DNA from: Fragilaria radians | Taxonomy: Eukaryota > Bacillariophyta > Fragilariophyceae > Fragilariales > Fragilariaceae | DNA: 30,666 bases | Direction of reading: 5' to 3' | Assembly (NCBI GenBank): GCA_900642245.1 | Contig: CAAAJI010000580.1 | Span: 1 to 30,666, forward strand | Part shown: positions 1 to 7,605 of the stretch, piece by piece | How positions within the stretch are numbered: position 1 is the first letter of the stretch | Layout: each line of letters begins with the position of its first letter | Position numbers and translations under genes: made by a program | Notes under the pieces: model-generated | Told to the model about the DNA's origin: nothing | Databases searched by the model: none | What the model saw: the letters and a program-made list of their open reading frames with translations, nothing else

Positions 1-347
1 CCTGGCAGGAAGCGCTGCTTCTGCTCGTCGCTGCCATAATGGACCAGATAATCGGCGACGATGTCCGATTGCAGGGTGAAGCCGGCGGCCGAGCCCATGT
101 AGCTCAATTCCTCGCCGACAATGGCGTTGAACGCGAAATCGAGTTCCGGTCCGCCATAGGCTTCGGGCACTTGGGGACACAGCAGTCCAGCCGCACCAAC
201 GCGCGCCCAAGCCTCGCGCTCGACCGTCCCTTCAGCTTCGTGAGCATCCATGCGCGGCGCGATGACGTCGGCGAGGACCTTGCGGACGGTGTCGCGAAAG
301 GCATGGTGGTCCTCGCTGAACAGCGAGCGGTCGTTGGCGTCGATCAT
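1..347 (-). CDS. Acyl-CoA dehydrogenase, N-terminal part (runs off the left edge)
   Basis: A reading frame opens with ATG at 347 and stays open to the window edge, giving about 115 residues. It reads as the all-helical N-terminal domain of an acyl-CoA dehydrogenase: early DHHAFRDTVRKVL, then GLLCPQVPEAYGGP, GEELSYMGSAAGFTLQSD and HYGSDEQKQRFLP, the usual spacing for this family. Known members oxidise acyl-CoA esters at the alpha-beta bond with FAD and pass electrons to ETF. The FAD-binding core and catalytic glutamate lie outside the window, so substrate class cannot be judged. It diverges from the racemase-like gene across about 56 bases, so the two may share a promoter region. Family assignment is firm; the specific substrate is unknown. 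Confidence 0.88.
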   Translation of the reverse strand, partial: MIDANDRSLFSEDHHAFRDTVRKVLADVIAPRMDAHEAEGTVEREAWARVGAAGLLCPQVPEAYGGPELDFAFNAIVGEELSYMGSAAGFTLQSDIVADYLVHYGSDEQKQRFLP

Positions 348-403
348 GGCCGCAGACTAGCGTGCCCTTGCGGCTTGGCAATCCAGCGTTAAGCGTCTCC
401 GGC

Positions 404-1477
404 ATGGCGGGCCCGCTTGCAGGATTGAAGATTATCGAGATGGCGGGGCTCGGGCCGGGGCCGTTCGCGGCGATGATGCTGGCCGATCACGGAGCCGAGG
501 TGATCCGCGTCGAGCGCAAGGGCATGATCGGGGTCCCGAACGATCCATTGTTGCGCAGCCGGCGCTCGATTTCGCTAGACCTGAAACGCGATGAATGTCG
601 CGCGGTGGTCAAGCGGCTGGCAGCCGACGCGGACGGATTGATTGAAGGATATCGGCCGGGCGTGATGGAGCGGTTGGGACTTGGCCCGGACGAGCTGATC
701 GAGGCCAATCCGGCGCTAATCTATGGCCGGGTCACTGGATGGGGACAGCATGGACCGCTGGCCGCAGAGGCCGGCCACGACATCAATTATCTTGCCATCA
801 CCGGCTTGCTGCACGGCATCGGCCCGAAAGAACGTCCCGTCGTCCCCGCCAATTATATCGGCGATTATGGCGGCGGCGGGATGATGCTTGCGTTCGGGAT
901 GGTGGCGGCTTTGCTTGCCGTCCAGCGTGGCGGACGGGGTCAGGTGATCGATGCGGCGATGAGCGACGGTGCGGCGCTGATCGGAGCCCTTACCTACGGC
1001 CTGTGCGCCGCCGGTGCGTGGCGCGACGAACGCGAAGCCAATCTGCTCGATGGCGGCGAGCCGACCTATGGCATCTATCGCTGCGCCGATGGCAAGTTCC
1101 TCAGCATCGGCGCGATCGAGCCGCAGTTCCGGGTCAGCCTGTTCGAGGGTCTCGAGTTGCCCGAGGGCGCAACTCGGGAACAGATTGCGGCGGTCGTTGC
1201 GACGCGCAGCCGCGACCAGTGGGTGGTGCAGTTCGCCGGCACCGACGCCTGTGTCGCCCCGGTGCTGGACTTAGGGGAGGCGCCCGCCCACCCGCACAAT
1301 ATCGCGCGGCAAACGTTCATCGACCTTGATGGCGTGACGCAACCGGGGCCATCGCCGCGCTATTCGGAAACAATGCTCGACCGGCCCGATGTGCCGAGGC
1401 CCGAGGGAGCGGATGGTGCCGCGATCCTCGGCGAACTCGGCTATGACGAGAATGAAATCAGGGAGTTGCTGGCGTGA
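404..1477 (+). CDS. CaiB/BaiF family protein, alpha-methylacyl-CoA racemase type
   Basis: The product is 357 residues, the usual size of bacterial alpha-methylacyl-CoA racemases (about 360). The N-terminus MAGPLAGLKIIEMAGLGPGP is the typical opening of this CoA-binding fold. The three residues known to be catalytic in the mycobacterial racemase have clear counterparts: His125 in GHDINYLA, Asp154 in NYIGDYGGGG and Glu239 in GAIEPQF. This favours a racemase (2R/2S-methylacyl-CoA epimerisation) over a family III CoA-transferase, which would keep only the aspartate. ATG at 404 is preferred to an in-frame GTG at 362 because family homology begins at 404. The stop overlaps the GTG start of the aminotransferase, so the genes are probably translationally coupled. 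The divergent acyl-CoA dehydrogenase fits branched-chain acyl-CoA breakdown. Confidence 0.85.
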   Translation: MAGPLAGLKIIEMAGLGPGPFAAMMLADHGAEVIRVERKGMIGVPNDPLLRSRRSISLDLKRDECRAVVKRLAADADGLIEGYRPGVMERLGLGPDELIEANPALIYGRVTGWGQHGPLAAEAGHDINYLAITGLLHGIGPKERPVVPANYIGDYGGGGMMLAFGMVAALLAVQRGGRGQVIDAAMSDGAALIGALTYGLCAAGAWRDEREANLLDGGEPTYGIYRCADGKFLSIGAIEPQFRVSLFEGLELPEGATREQIAAVVATRSRDQWVVQFAGTDACVAPVLDLGEAPAHPHNIARQTFIDLDGVTQPGPSPRYSETMLDRPDVPRPEGADGAAILGELGYDENEIRELLA

Positions 1478-2628
1478 ACCCGTTGTACGAAACCATGGCG
1501 ACCAGCGTGTTCGAGCGGATGAGCCTTGCCGCCGCGCAGCATGGGGCGGTCAATCTGGGGCAGGGGTTTCCCGATTTCGGCTGGGCCGATGCGATCCTCG
1601 ACGCCGCCGCGCGCGCGCTGAAAGACGGGTCCAACCAATATGCGCCATCGCGCGGGCTGCCAGGATTGCGGCAAGCGGTAGCCGAGCATTATGCGCGCCA
1701 TTACGGGGTCGACACCGGACCCGACGGCATCTGCGTGACGTCGGGCGCGACCGAGGCGCTGGCCGCGGCGATCCTCGCCACCGTCAGCCCGGGCGATGAA
1801 GTGATCGTCATGACGCCGGCCTACGATGCCTATGCGCCGCTGGTCCGCCGCGCCGGCGGTACCGTGCGCGAAGTGGCGCTCCGGCCGCCGGGCTGGCGGA
1901 TCGACCGCGGAGTGCTGGCGGCGGCGATCACGCCGGCCACGCGGGCGATCATGTTCAACAATCCGCATAACCCGACCGGCCGCTTGTTCGACGCCGCCGA
2001 GCTTGAAGCGGTCGCATCGGTGGCGCGCGAGCATGATCTGATCGTGATCAGCGACGAGGTGTGGGAGCATCTGCTGATGGACGGGCAGCGATTCGTGCCG
2101 CTTGCGTCGCTGGAGGGAATGGCAGAGCGCACGATCAAATGCGGATCGGCGGGGAAGATCTTCTCGCTTACCGGCTGGAAGATCGGCTGGATTGCCGCGG
2201 CGCCTGAGCTTGCCACGCTGGCGGCGCGAGCACATCAGTTCCTGACCTTCGCCTCGGCGCCTAACCTGCAGTCCGCTGTGGCCTTCGGAATGCGCGACGG
2301 CGACGAGTGGCTGATGCCGATGCGCAAGCGATTTGCCCGTGCCCGCGACCGAATGACCGATGGTCTGCAGGCGGCCGGCTATGCCGTGTTGCCGAGCGCC
2401 GCGACCTATTTCCTGATCGTCGATCTTGCGGCGTCGGGCATCGCGCTTGACGACGAGGCGTTTGCCAAGCTTGCGGTCGAGCAGGCCGGGGTGGCCGTGG
2501 TGCCGCTGTCCGCCTTTGCCGATACCGACCCGCCGAGCCATCTCATCCGCCTGTGCTTTGCCAAGCGCGACGAGACCATCGACGCGGGAGTTGCCGCAAT
2601 GACCAAGGCGAAGGAATTGTCATGCTGA
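1474..2628 (+). CDS. PLP-dependent class I/II aminotransferase (methionine/kynurenine aminotransferase-like)
   Basis: The 384-residue product is a full-length fold-type I aminotransferase. Visible hallmarks are VNLGQGFPDF near residue 27, NQYAPSRGLPGLRQA near 54, the PLP-contacting NNPHNPTGR at 162-170, ISDEVWE at 192-198 with Asp194 for the pyridine nitrogen, the Schiff-base lysine Lys228 in SAGKIFSLTGWKIGW, and a C-terminal arginine in LIRLCFAKRDE for the substrate carboxylate. The closest known pattern is the methionine/kynurenine aminotransferase group (YbdL-like), which accepts many amino acids. The GTG start at 1474 overlaps the previous stop by four bases, and its own stop lies inside the next gene, so the three genes are coupled. 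With an ALDH7-type dehydrogenase next door, 2-aminoadipate is a possible substrate, but this is inference. Confidence 0.87.
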   Translation: MNPLYETMATSVFERMSLAAAQHGAVNLGQGFPDFGWADAILDAAARALKDGSNQYAPSRGLPGLRQAVAEHYARHYGVDTGPDGICVTSGATEALAAAILATVSPGDEVIVMTPAYDAYAPLVRRAGGTVREVALRPPGWRIDRGVLAAAITPATRAIMFNNPHNPTGRLFDAAELEAVASVAREHDLIVISDEVWEHLLMDGQRFVPLASLEGMAERTIKCGSAGKIFSLTGWKIGWIAAAPELATLAARAHQFLTFASAPNLQSAVAFGMRDGDEWLMPMRKRFARARDRMTDGLQAAGYAVLPSAATYFLIVDLAASGIALDDEAFAKLAVEQAGVAVVPLSAFADTDPPSHLIRLCFAKRDETIDAGVAAMTKAKELSC

Positions 2629-4094
2629 GTCCTGCCGAAGAGGCGTCGAGGATTTTACGCGATCTCGGGGTCGATGGGGGCGGCGCGCTGCACAGCCGCT
2701 CGCCGATCGATGGAGCGATGATCGGCTCTGTTGCCGAAGCTAGCTTGGCCGAGGTCGGCTCGGCCTGCGAGCGGGCGCAGAGCGCCTTCCTCGCCTGGCG
2801 CATCGTCCCGGCACCGCGACGCGGCGAACTGGTGCGGTTGCTGGGCGAGGAATTGCGTGCGGCGAAAGAGCCGCTCGCCCGGCTGGTAACGCTCGAGGCT
2901 GGAAAGATTGTCTCCGAGGGCATGGGCGAAGTTCAGGAAATGATCGATATCTGCGATTACGCAGTCGGCCTTTCACGCCAATTGTACGGGCTGGTCATCG
3001 CCAGCGAGCGGGCCGAGCACCGGATGATCGAGCAATGGCATCCATTGGGTCCGGTGGCGGTTATCAGTGCGTTCAACTTTCCGGTTGCGGTGTGGGCGTG
3101 GAATGCGGCGCTGGCCCTGGTGTGCGGCGATCCGGTGATCTGGAAGCCGAGCGAGAAGACGCCGCTGGTCGCGGCCGCGGTCATGGCGCTGGCCGCAAGG
3201 GCATTGGCGCGGTTTGGCGATGCGCCCGACGGTTTGTTGCAAGTTGTGCAGGGAGGCCGCGACATCGGCGCGGCGCTGGCCGATGATCCGCGCGTCGCCT
3301 TGGTCTCTGCAACGGGGTCGACCCGCATGGGCCGCGAGCTGGGGCCGCGGGTGGCCGCGCGGTTCGGGCGGACGTTGCTGGAGCTTGGCGGGAATAATGC
3401 GATGATCGTCGCACCGTCGGCCGACCTGGCGCTGGCGGAACGCGCGGTACTGTTCAGCGCGGCGGGGACGGCGGGCCAGCGCTGCACCAGCCTGCGCCGG
3501 CTGATCGTCCACGACAGCATCGCCGACGCGCTGGTCGTCCGGCTACGCGCGCTGATCGCCAGGATCCCGGTTGGGGATCCGCGCGATCCCGGCACGCTGG
3601 TCGGCCCGCTGATCGACCAAGCGGCTTTTGAAGGGATGGTCAGCGCGTACCCCGAGACCGAGCGCGTCGACGCGGTCGAGGGCGGCCCTTATGCTCGCCC
3701 GGCACTGGTCGAGGTCGATGCGCAGGCCGGAATCGTGCTCGAGGAGACGTTCGCGCCGATCCTCTATGTGCTTCGCTATGAGACGCTCGAGCAGGCGATC
3801 GCGCTCAACAATGACGTCAAACAGGGCCTGTCGAGTTCGATCTTCACCAATGACTTGCGCGAAGCCGAGCGTTTCCTGTCGGCCGCGGGGAGCGATTGCG
3901 GCATCGCCAACGTCAACATCGGCCCCTCGGGCGCGGAGATCGGCGGTGCGTTCGGCGGGGAGAAGGAGACTGGCGGCGGACGCGAAAGCGGCTCGGACAG
4001 CTGGCGCGCCTATATGCGGCGCTCGACCAACACCATCAATTACGGCTCTTCGCTGCCGCTCGCGCAGGGGGTGAAGTTCGACCTCGGGGATTGA
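2622..4094 (+). CDS. Aldehyde dehydrogenase, ALDH7 (alpha-aminoadipate semialdehyde / piperideine-6-carboxylate) type
   Basis: The 490-residue product has all NAD(P)-dependent aldehyde dehydrogenase hallmarks: Asn152 in AFNFPVAVWAWN, Lys175 in VIWKPSEKT, the glycine motif ATGSTRMG near 230, general base Glu254 in LLELGGNNA and nucleophile Cys288 in GTAGQRCTSLRRL. The strings FNFPVAVWAWN, LLELGGNNA and AGQRCTSLRRL match the ALDH7/antiquitin subfamily, whose members oxidise 2-aminoadipate 6-semialdehyde (with its cyclic form piperideine-6-carboxylate) in lysine breakdown. ATG at 2622 overlaps the preceding stop by seven bases and begins the family-like sequence; a longer frame upstream runs through the aminotransferase and is not credible. 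Its 3' end overlaps the convergent EAL gene by 59 bases. ALDH7 membership is strong; the physiological substrate is inferred. Confidence 0.88.
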   Translation: MLSPAEEASRILRDLGVDGGGALHSRSPIDGAMIGSVAEASLAEVGSACERAQSAFLAWRIVPAPRRGELVRLLGEELRAAKEPLARLVTLEAGKIVSEGMGEVQEMIDICDYAVGLSRQLYGLVIASERAEHRMIEQWHPLGPVAVISAFNFPVAVWAWNAALALVCGDPVIWKPSEKTPLVAAAVMALAARALARFGDAPDGLLQVVQGGRDIGAALADDPRVALVSATGSTRMGRELGPRVAARFGRTLLELGGNNAMIVAPSADLALAERAVLFSAAGTAGQRCTSLRRLIVHDSIADALVVRLRALIARIPVGDPRDPGTLVGPLIDQAAFEGMVSAYPETERVDAVEGGPYARPALVEVDAQAGIVLEETFAPILYVLRYETLEQAIALNNDVKQGLSSSIFTNDLREAERFLSAAGSDCGIANVNIGPSGAEIGGAFGGEKETGGGRESGSDSWRAYMRRSTNTINYGSSLPLAQGVKFDLGD

Positions 4095-4914
4095 GGGGCC
4101 GTGTCGCTGCAGCGGGCGCGGTCAATTCAGCCCACCGACCGGCCCATTCCTCGTGCCACCCGGCGAGCGTGTCGGGCTCGAGCGGGCGGCTGATCCAGTA
4201 GCCCTGACCGACATCGCAGCCGAGACTGCGGAGGAGCTTGAGCTGGGCCTCCGTCTCGATTCCCTCTGCGGTCACGCACAGGTCGAGGCTGTGGGCGAGC
4301 TGAATGATCGACGCGACGATCGCCCGGCTGTCGTCCGAAGTGACCGCATCGTCGACGAAGAAGCGATCGATCTTGATCTCCGTGAAGGGCAATTGGCGAA
4401 GCTGCATCAGGGTCGAATAGCCGACCCCGAAATCGTCCATCGCAAGGCCGATGCCCTTGATGCGGAAACGGGTCAGGGTGTCCATCAGCTTGATCAGCGG
4501 CTGGGTCGATCCCTCGGTAAGCTCGAGCACGAGCCGGTCGGTCGGGACCTCGAGCGCGCGGCACATCCGTTCCACCAGGTCGGGAAAGTCGAGCTGTTCG
4601 AGCGAGAGCGCAGAAATATTGAACGCGATGCAGGTATCGATGCCGTGAGCCTGCCAATCGAGCCACTGGCGAAGCGTGGTGGTCAGGCCCCAGTGGGTCA
4701 GCTGGTCGATCAGTCCGTAGCGCTCGGCGAGCGGCACGAACCGCGAGGGCGGCACCATCCCGAGCTTGGGATCGTCCCACCGGACGAGCGCCTCGACCCG
4801 CTTCAGTGTGCCGTCGGCAAGTGACACCTTGGGCTGATAGACCATGTGCAGACGATGGTTGATCAGCGCCCGCTCGAAGCCGTCGAGCAGCCCGAGATCC
4901 GCCTGGTTGATCAC
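4036..4914 (-). CDS. EAL-domain cyclic-di-GMP phosphodiesterase
   Basis: The 292-residue cytoplasmic protein is essentially a lone EAL domain with a basic, low-complexity C-terminal tail (TSPPARAAAKSRN). The signature is intact: KRVEALVRW with E41-A42-L43, FNISALSLEQ, LVLELTEG, MDDFGVGYSTL, EIKIDRFFVDD, VTAEGIETEAQL and GQGYWISRPL. These include the glutamates, asparagine, aspartates and lysine that bind metal and c-di-GMP in active enzymes, so hydrolysis to pGpG is expected. The GTG at 4914 is the likely start because an in-frame TGA lies about 24 bases upstream. It sits 38 bases behind the REC gene on the same strand, so the two are probably cotranscribed and the receiver may control it in trans. 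The tail overlaps the aldehyde dehydrogenase gene end by 59 bases. Confidence 0.9.
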   Translation of the reverse strand: MINQADLGLLDGFERALINHRLHMVYQPKVSLADGTLKRVEALVRWDDPKLGMVPPSRFVPLAERYGLIDQLTHWGLTTTLRQWLDWQAHGIDTCIAFNISALSLEQLDFPDLVERMCRALEVPTDRLVLELTEGSTQPLIKLMDTLTRFRIKGIGLAMDDFGVGYSTLMQLRQLPFTEIKIDRFFVDDAVTSDDSRAIVASIIQLAHSLDLCVTAEGIETEAQLKLLRSLGCDVGQGYWISRPLEPDTLAGWHEEWAGRWAELTAPAAATRPLNPRGRTSPPARAAAKSRN

Positions 4915-4952
4915 CAGCGGCGCCCCATCAGCGGGCCCTCATCGGCGCCCGC

Positions 4953-5408
4953 TCATGGCGCGGGGCTCGGGAATTGTTGATTGAAGATCGCTTCCAGTGC
5001 ATCGAGCCGGGCGGGTTTTTCGATCGGGCCGACCATCTTGAGGCCAAGCGCCTCGCCCAGCCGAAACGCGCTTTCCAGCACGCGGCGGTCGAAACCGCTG
5101 ATGATCAGCACCGGCCCGGCAAAGTCGTGATCGGCGAGGAAGCGAAGCAGCTCGACCCCGTCCATCCCGGGCATTCCCAGATCGAGCGCGACCATTTCCG
5201 GAGGATTTTCGACGAAACGCGCGCGGAAGTCGCTGTCGCGGTCGGTCGAGGTGGGTTCGAAGCCGCAGAGCCGCGCGGCATTCGCCACAAACGCCGCCAG
5301 CTGTGGTTCGTCATCGATCAGTAAAAGACGCGGCCGCGTGATGACGTTGGTTTCCTGTCCAAATTCGTTCGGTGCAGACGAGCACCCTGTCACAGGCGTC
5401 AGACGCAA
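4953..5408 (-). CDS. Single-domain response regulator (REC only)
   Basis: About 150 residues comprising a receiver domain with no output domain. It shows the acidic pair in LLLIDDEPQLAAF, the phosphoacceptor Asp in MVALDLGMPGMDGVELL, the switch Ser in LIISGFDR and the conserved Lys in GPIEKPARLDALE, so it should be phosphorylatable. The start is uncertain. TTG at 5408 has an AAGG a short distance upstream and is used here; GTG at 5393 and TTG at 5429 are alternatives, all upstream of the conserved fold that begins near ITRPRLLLID. The EAL gene follows 38 bases downstream, and a PilZ gene diverges about 70 bases away. A stand-alone receiver beside an EAL enzyme suggests phosphorelay input to c-di-GMP turnover; the cognate kinase is not in the window. 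Confidence 0.85.
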   Translation of the reverse strand: MRLTPVTGCSSAPNEFGQETNVITRPRLLLIDDEPQLAAFVANAARLCGFEPTSTDRDSDFRARFVENPPEMVALDLGMPGMDGVELLRFLADHDFAGPVLIISGFDRRVLESAFRLGEALGLKMVGPIEKPARLDALEAIFNQQFPSPAP

Positions 5409-5477
5409 GAAACGCCTTATTAACCGCAACGGCTTTAGAATGCCACGCTTGGAGCGTTTTCTCCAATGGAGTGGATT

Positions 5478-6182
5478 ATGTTCGGCTCTCTGATCCGGCG
5501 CAAACCGGCGATTTCACTCGATCAGGACGATATCGCGTTCGAATCGACCACCTTTTCGCTGTCGACCGCAGTGCCGCGGCCGTCCGATCGGCGCGACGAC
5601 GACCGCCTGCCGTCGACCCTGTGCATCGTCAAGCTGACGACCCCGCTTGGCGAGCAGCTGATCCGGGTCCGCAACATGTCGGCCGGGGGATTGATGGCGG
5701 AGGTCGGCCAGTCGGTCAGCGTCGGCGACGAGGTGATCATCGAATTCAACAGCTCGCAGATCCCGACCAAGGTGATCTGGACCCGCGAGGGGACCGCGGG
5801 CTTCAAGTTCGCGCACAATATCGATCTTGGCGAACTGCTGGCCGGCCGCAAGCCGCGCCACGGTTTCCGCCCGCGCCCGCCGCGGCTCGACGTTCAGTGC
5901 AGGGCCAGCATCCGGGTCGGCAAGACCTATTATAATTGCGATGTGCGCGACATCTCGCTCGGCGGGATGAAGGTCGAGCCGATCGAGGAATATTGCCTCG
6001 GCAAGGATGTCGTGGTGGTGGTCGAGAGCCTGCGCCCAATCAAGGGCAACATCCGCTGGTTCTCCGAGCGCCGCGCCGGCGTGGTGTTCGACGAGCCGCT
6101 GACCCTCGACGAGCTTGCGGAGTGGGTCGGTAAGCGGGTCGAGCTGGCAAGCCTCAAGGCCAGCTACAAGAAGCCCAACTAG
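5478..6182 (+). CDS. Tandem PilZ-domain protein (predicted c-di-GMP receptor)
   Basis: The 234-residue soluble protein holds two PilZ-like modules. The first has the arginine-rich RRDDDR at 38-43 and NMSAGG at 66-71; the second has RPRPPR at 131-136 and DISLGG at 158-163. These match the two PilZ signatures, RxxxR and (D/N)xSxxG, that bind c-di-GMP. Each module is followed by a typical beta-barrel strand ending in an aromatic turn (IWTREG, IRWFSERRAGVVF). ATG at 5478 is chosen over ATG at 5466 because a GGAG at 5468-5471 lies six bases before it. It diverges from the REC-EAL pair, so sensor, degrading enzyme and receptor of the same messenger sit together. The effector target is not apparent. 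Confidence 0.88.
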   Translation: MFGSLIRRKPAISLDQDDIAFESTTFSLSTAVPRPSDRRDDDRLPSTLCIVKLTTPLGEQLIRVRNMSAGGLMAEVGQSVSVGDEVIIEFNSSQIPTKVIWTREGTAGFKFAHNIDLGELLAGRKPRHGFRPRPPRLDVQCRASIRVGKTYYNCDVRDISLGGMKVEPIEEYCLGKDVVVVVESLRPIKGNIRWFSERRAGVVFDEPLTLDELAEWVGKRVELASLKASYKKPN

Positions 6183-6244
6183 GCACCCCCTTGCGAGGGG
6201 CCGGGCGGCTCGCCATCTCCCTGATGTCAATCAAGGAGCAAGAG

Positions 6245-6790
6245 ATGACCGAGCAAGTCGCGGTTCTGGCGGGTGGATGTTTCTGGTGCACCGAGGCGGT
6301 GTTCCTCGATATCGCCGGTGTGAGCGGGGTGGAGAGCGGCTATACCGGCGGCTCGACCGAAAACCCCAGCTATCGCGAGGTATGCAGCGGCACAACCGGC
6401 CACGCAGAGGCAATCCGAATCAGCTTCGACCCCGACGTGGTCAGCTATGGCGACCTGCTCGACATCTTCTTCGCAACCCACGAACCGACCCAGCTCAACC
6501 GCCAGGGCAACGACGTCGGCACCCAATATCGCTCGGCAATCTTCCCGCAGGACGAAGCGCAGGAGGCCGAAGCCCGCGCCGGGATCGAGCGCGCGCAGGC
6601 GACGCAGTCGGCGCCGATCGTGACGACCATCGAGCCCAAGGCGGCCTGGTATCCGGCGGAGGACGATCACCAGGATTATTGGGCGACCGAGGGCCAGCGC
6701 AATCCCTATTGCATCGCGGTCATCCCGCCCAAGTTGGCGAAATTGAGGAAAAGCTTCCAGGCCAAACTGAAAAGCGAGACGGCAAGTTAA
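6245..6790 (+). CDS. msrA: Peptide-methionine (S)-S-oxide reductase MsrA
   Basis: The 181-residue product carries the defining GGCFWCTEAVF motif with nucleophile Cys12 and a second cysteine at 15. Other conserved MsrA strings are GVESGYTGG, NPSYREVCSGTTGHAEA, LLDIFFATHEPTQLNRQGNDVGTQYRS (split here as FFATHEPTQLNRQGND and GTQYRS), and EDDHQDYWA. A C-terminal cysteine in NPYC may act as resolving cysteine. The known reaction reduces methionine S-sulfoxide in proteins using thioredoxin, so this is an oxidative-damage repair enzyme. ATG at 6245 has a well placed AAGGAG six bases upstream. It follows the PilZ gene by 62 bases that contain a short GC hairpin at 6187-6200 without a T-run, so cotranscription is possible. 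No signal peptide is seen, so it is cytoplasmic. Confidence 0.95.
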   Translation: MTEQVAVLAGGCFWCTEAVFLDIAGVSGVESGYTGGSTENPSYREVCSGTTGHAEAIRISFDPDVVSYGDLLDIFFATHEPTQLNRQGNDVGTQYRSAIFPQDEAQEAEARAGIERAQATQSAPIVTTIEPKAAWYPAEDDHQDYWATEGQRNPYCIAVIPPKLAKLRKSFQAKLKSETAS

Positions 6791-6924
6791 GTAAATCTTG
6801 GATGATCCGTACAATTAATCGGACAACGCTTTTTTAATCATAAATAGCGATTATTTGTAATATTGTTCTGTGCGAACCCATGCGGACGGGGACTTCCTGT
6901 CTTCGATCCTTTTGGGGGACTATC
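6791..6924. promoter_or_regulatory. AT-rich intergenic region before the secreted protein gene
   Basis: These 134 bases are strikingly AT-rich in the first two thirds, with runs such as CTTTTTTAATCATAAATAG and TTATTTGTAATATTG, against the high GC of everything around. A weak promoter could be read there (TTAATC, 18 bases, TAATAT), pointing to the gene at 6925. No gene or RNA-like hairpin is evident. The AT richness suggests a promoter or regulator/nucleoid-protein binding region; the exact boxes are uncertain. Confidence 0.4.
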
Positions 6925-7557
6925 ATGTATTTGCGGCTTATCGCTTGCGGGCTCCTGCTCGCACCACAGACCTTACTCGCTCAGCCCGTTTTTGTGCCGT
7001 CGCCGATCGCCGCATCTCCGTCGAGCAATGCAGTGCTTCGATCTGGAACCGAGGTGCCCCTTCGCCTGCTCGAGGAATTGACGACCGGCGGCAAGAAGCT
7101 TCGTGTTGGTCAGCGCTTCCGGATGGAAACCACTGCCCCGACATTGGTTCAAGGCGTGGTGGTTATCCCCGCTGGAAGCCCGGCGGTTGGAGAGATTACT
7201 GACGTTCGCAACAAAGGCATGTGGGGCAAGTCGGGCCGCCTGGTTGCGCGAGTCCTGCACGTGACGGTGAACGGTCGCCAGATCCGCATGACGGGTGGGT
7301 TCGACGACAAGGGCGTTGCCGGTGGCATCGGCGCGGTTGCGGTTTCGGCGATCGTCTTCCTGCCAGCTGGCTTCTTCATGACCGGAACGAGTGCAAAGGT
7401 GCCGGTAGGTGCAGCAATCAAGGGTTTCATCGACGAAGACGTGCCGCTGTCCCTCGCTTCTGCGACCCAGCAGCCGCTTGTTGTTGGTGCTTCCGCAGGG
7501 CTTACCCCCGTGAACACCTCCACCGTCGTTGCACCGGTGAGCCCGCCACGCCGCTGA
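6925..7557 (+). CDS. Secreted protein of unknown function
   Basis: A 210-residue product starting at ATG 6925, preceded by GGGGGA in good position. It opens with a likely Sec signal (MYLRLIACGLLLAPQTLLAQ), with cleavage expected after LAQ. The mature part is rich in beta-type sequence: an SGTEVPLRLLEELTTGGKKL segment, then GVVVIPAGSPAVGEITDVR, GKSGRLVARVLHVTVNGRQI and a glycine/valine-rich stretch VAGGIGAVAVSAIVFLPAGF that could be a second membrane segment or a barrel strand. The C-terminus is Ala/Thr/Val/Pro-rich and ends in PPRR. I do not recognise a named family. It is monocistronic in appearance: its own AT-rich upstream region and a strong terminator directly after it. Periplasmic or envelope location is inferred from the signal peptide. 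Confidence 0.75.
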   Translation: MYLRLIACGLLLAPQTLLAQPVFVPSPIAASPSSNAVLRSGTEVPLRLLEELTTGGKKLRVGQRFRMETTAPTLVQGVVVIPAGSPAVGEITDVRNKGMWGKSGRLVARVLHVTVNGRQIRMTGGFDDKGVAGGIGAVAVSAIVFLPAGFFMTGTSAKVPVGAAIKGFIDEDVPLSLASATQQPLVVGASAGLTPVNTSTVVAPVSPPRR

Positions 7558-7579
7558 CATTCACAGCCGAAATAGGAAA

Positions 7580-7605
7580 GGGGCGGCTTCGGTCGCCCCT
7601 TTTTT
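7580..7605 (+). terminator. Rho-independent terminator between convergent genes
   Basis: An 8-base-pair stem GGGGCGGC / GTCGCCCC (one G-T pair) closes a TTCG tetraloop and is followed by six Ts. It lies 22 bases after the secreted-protein stop. The T-run merges with the stop codon of the convergent Sua5 gene (TTA at 7604-7606 on the plus strand). Confidence 0.93.

Noticed and set aside
362..403. GTG at 362 as start of the racemase-like gene
   Set aside because: It adds 14 residues without family similarity; ATG 404 gives the standard N-terminus.
6187..6200. Hairpin CCCCT-TGCG-AGGGG between the PilZ gene and msrA
   Set aside because: Only five base pairs and no T-run, so not called as a terminator.
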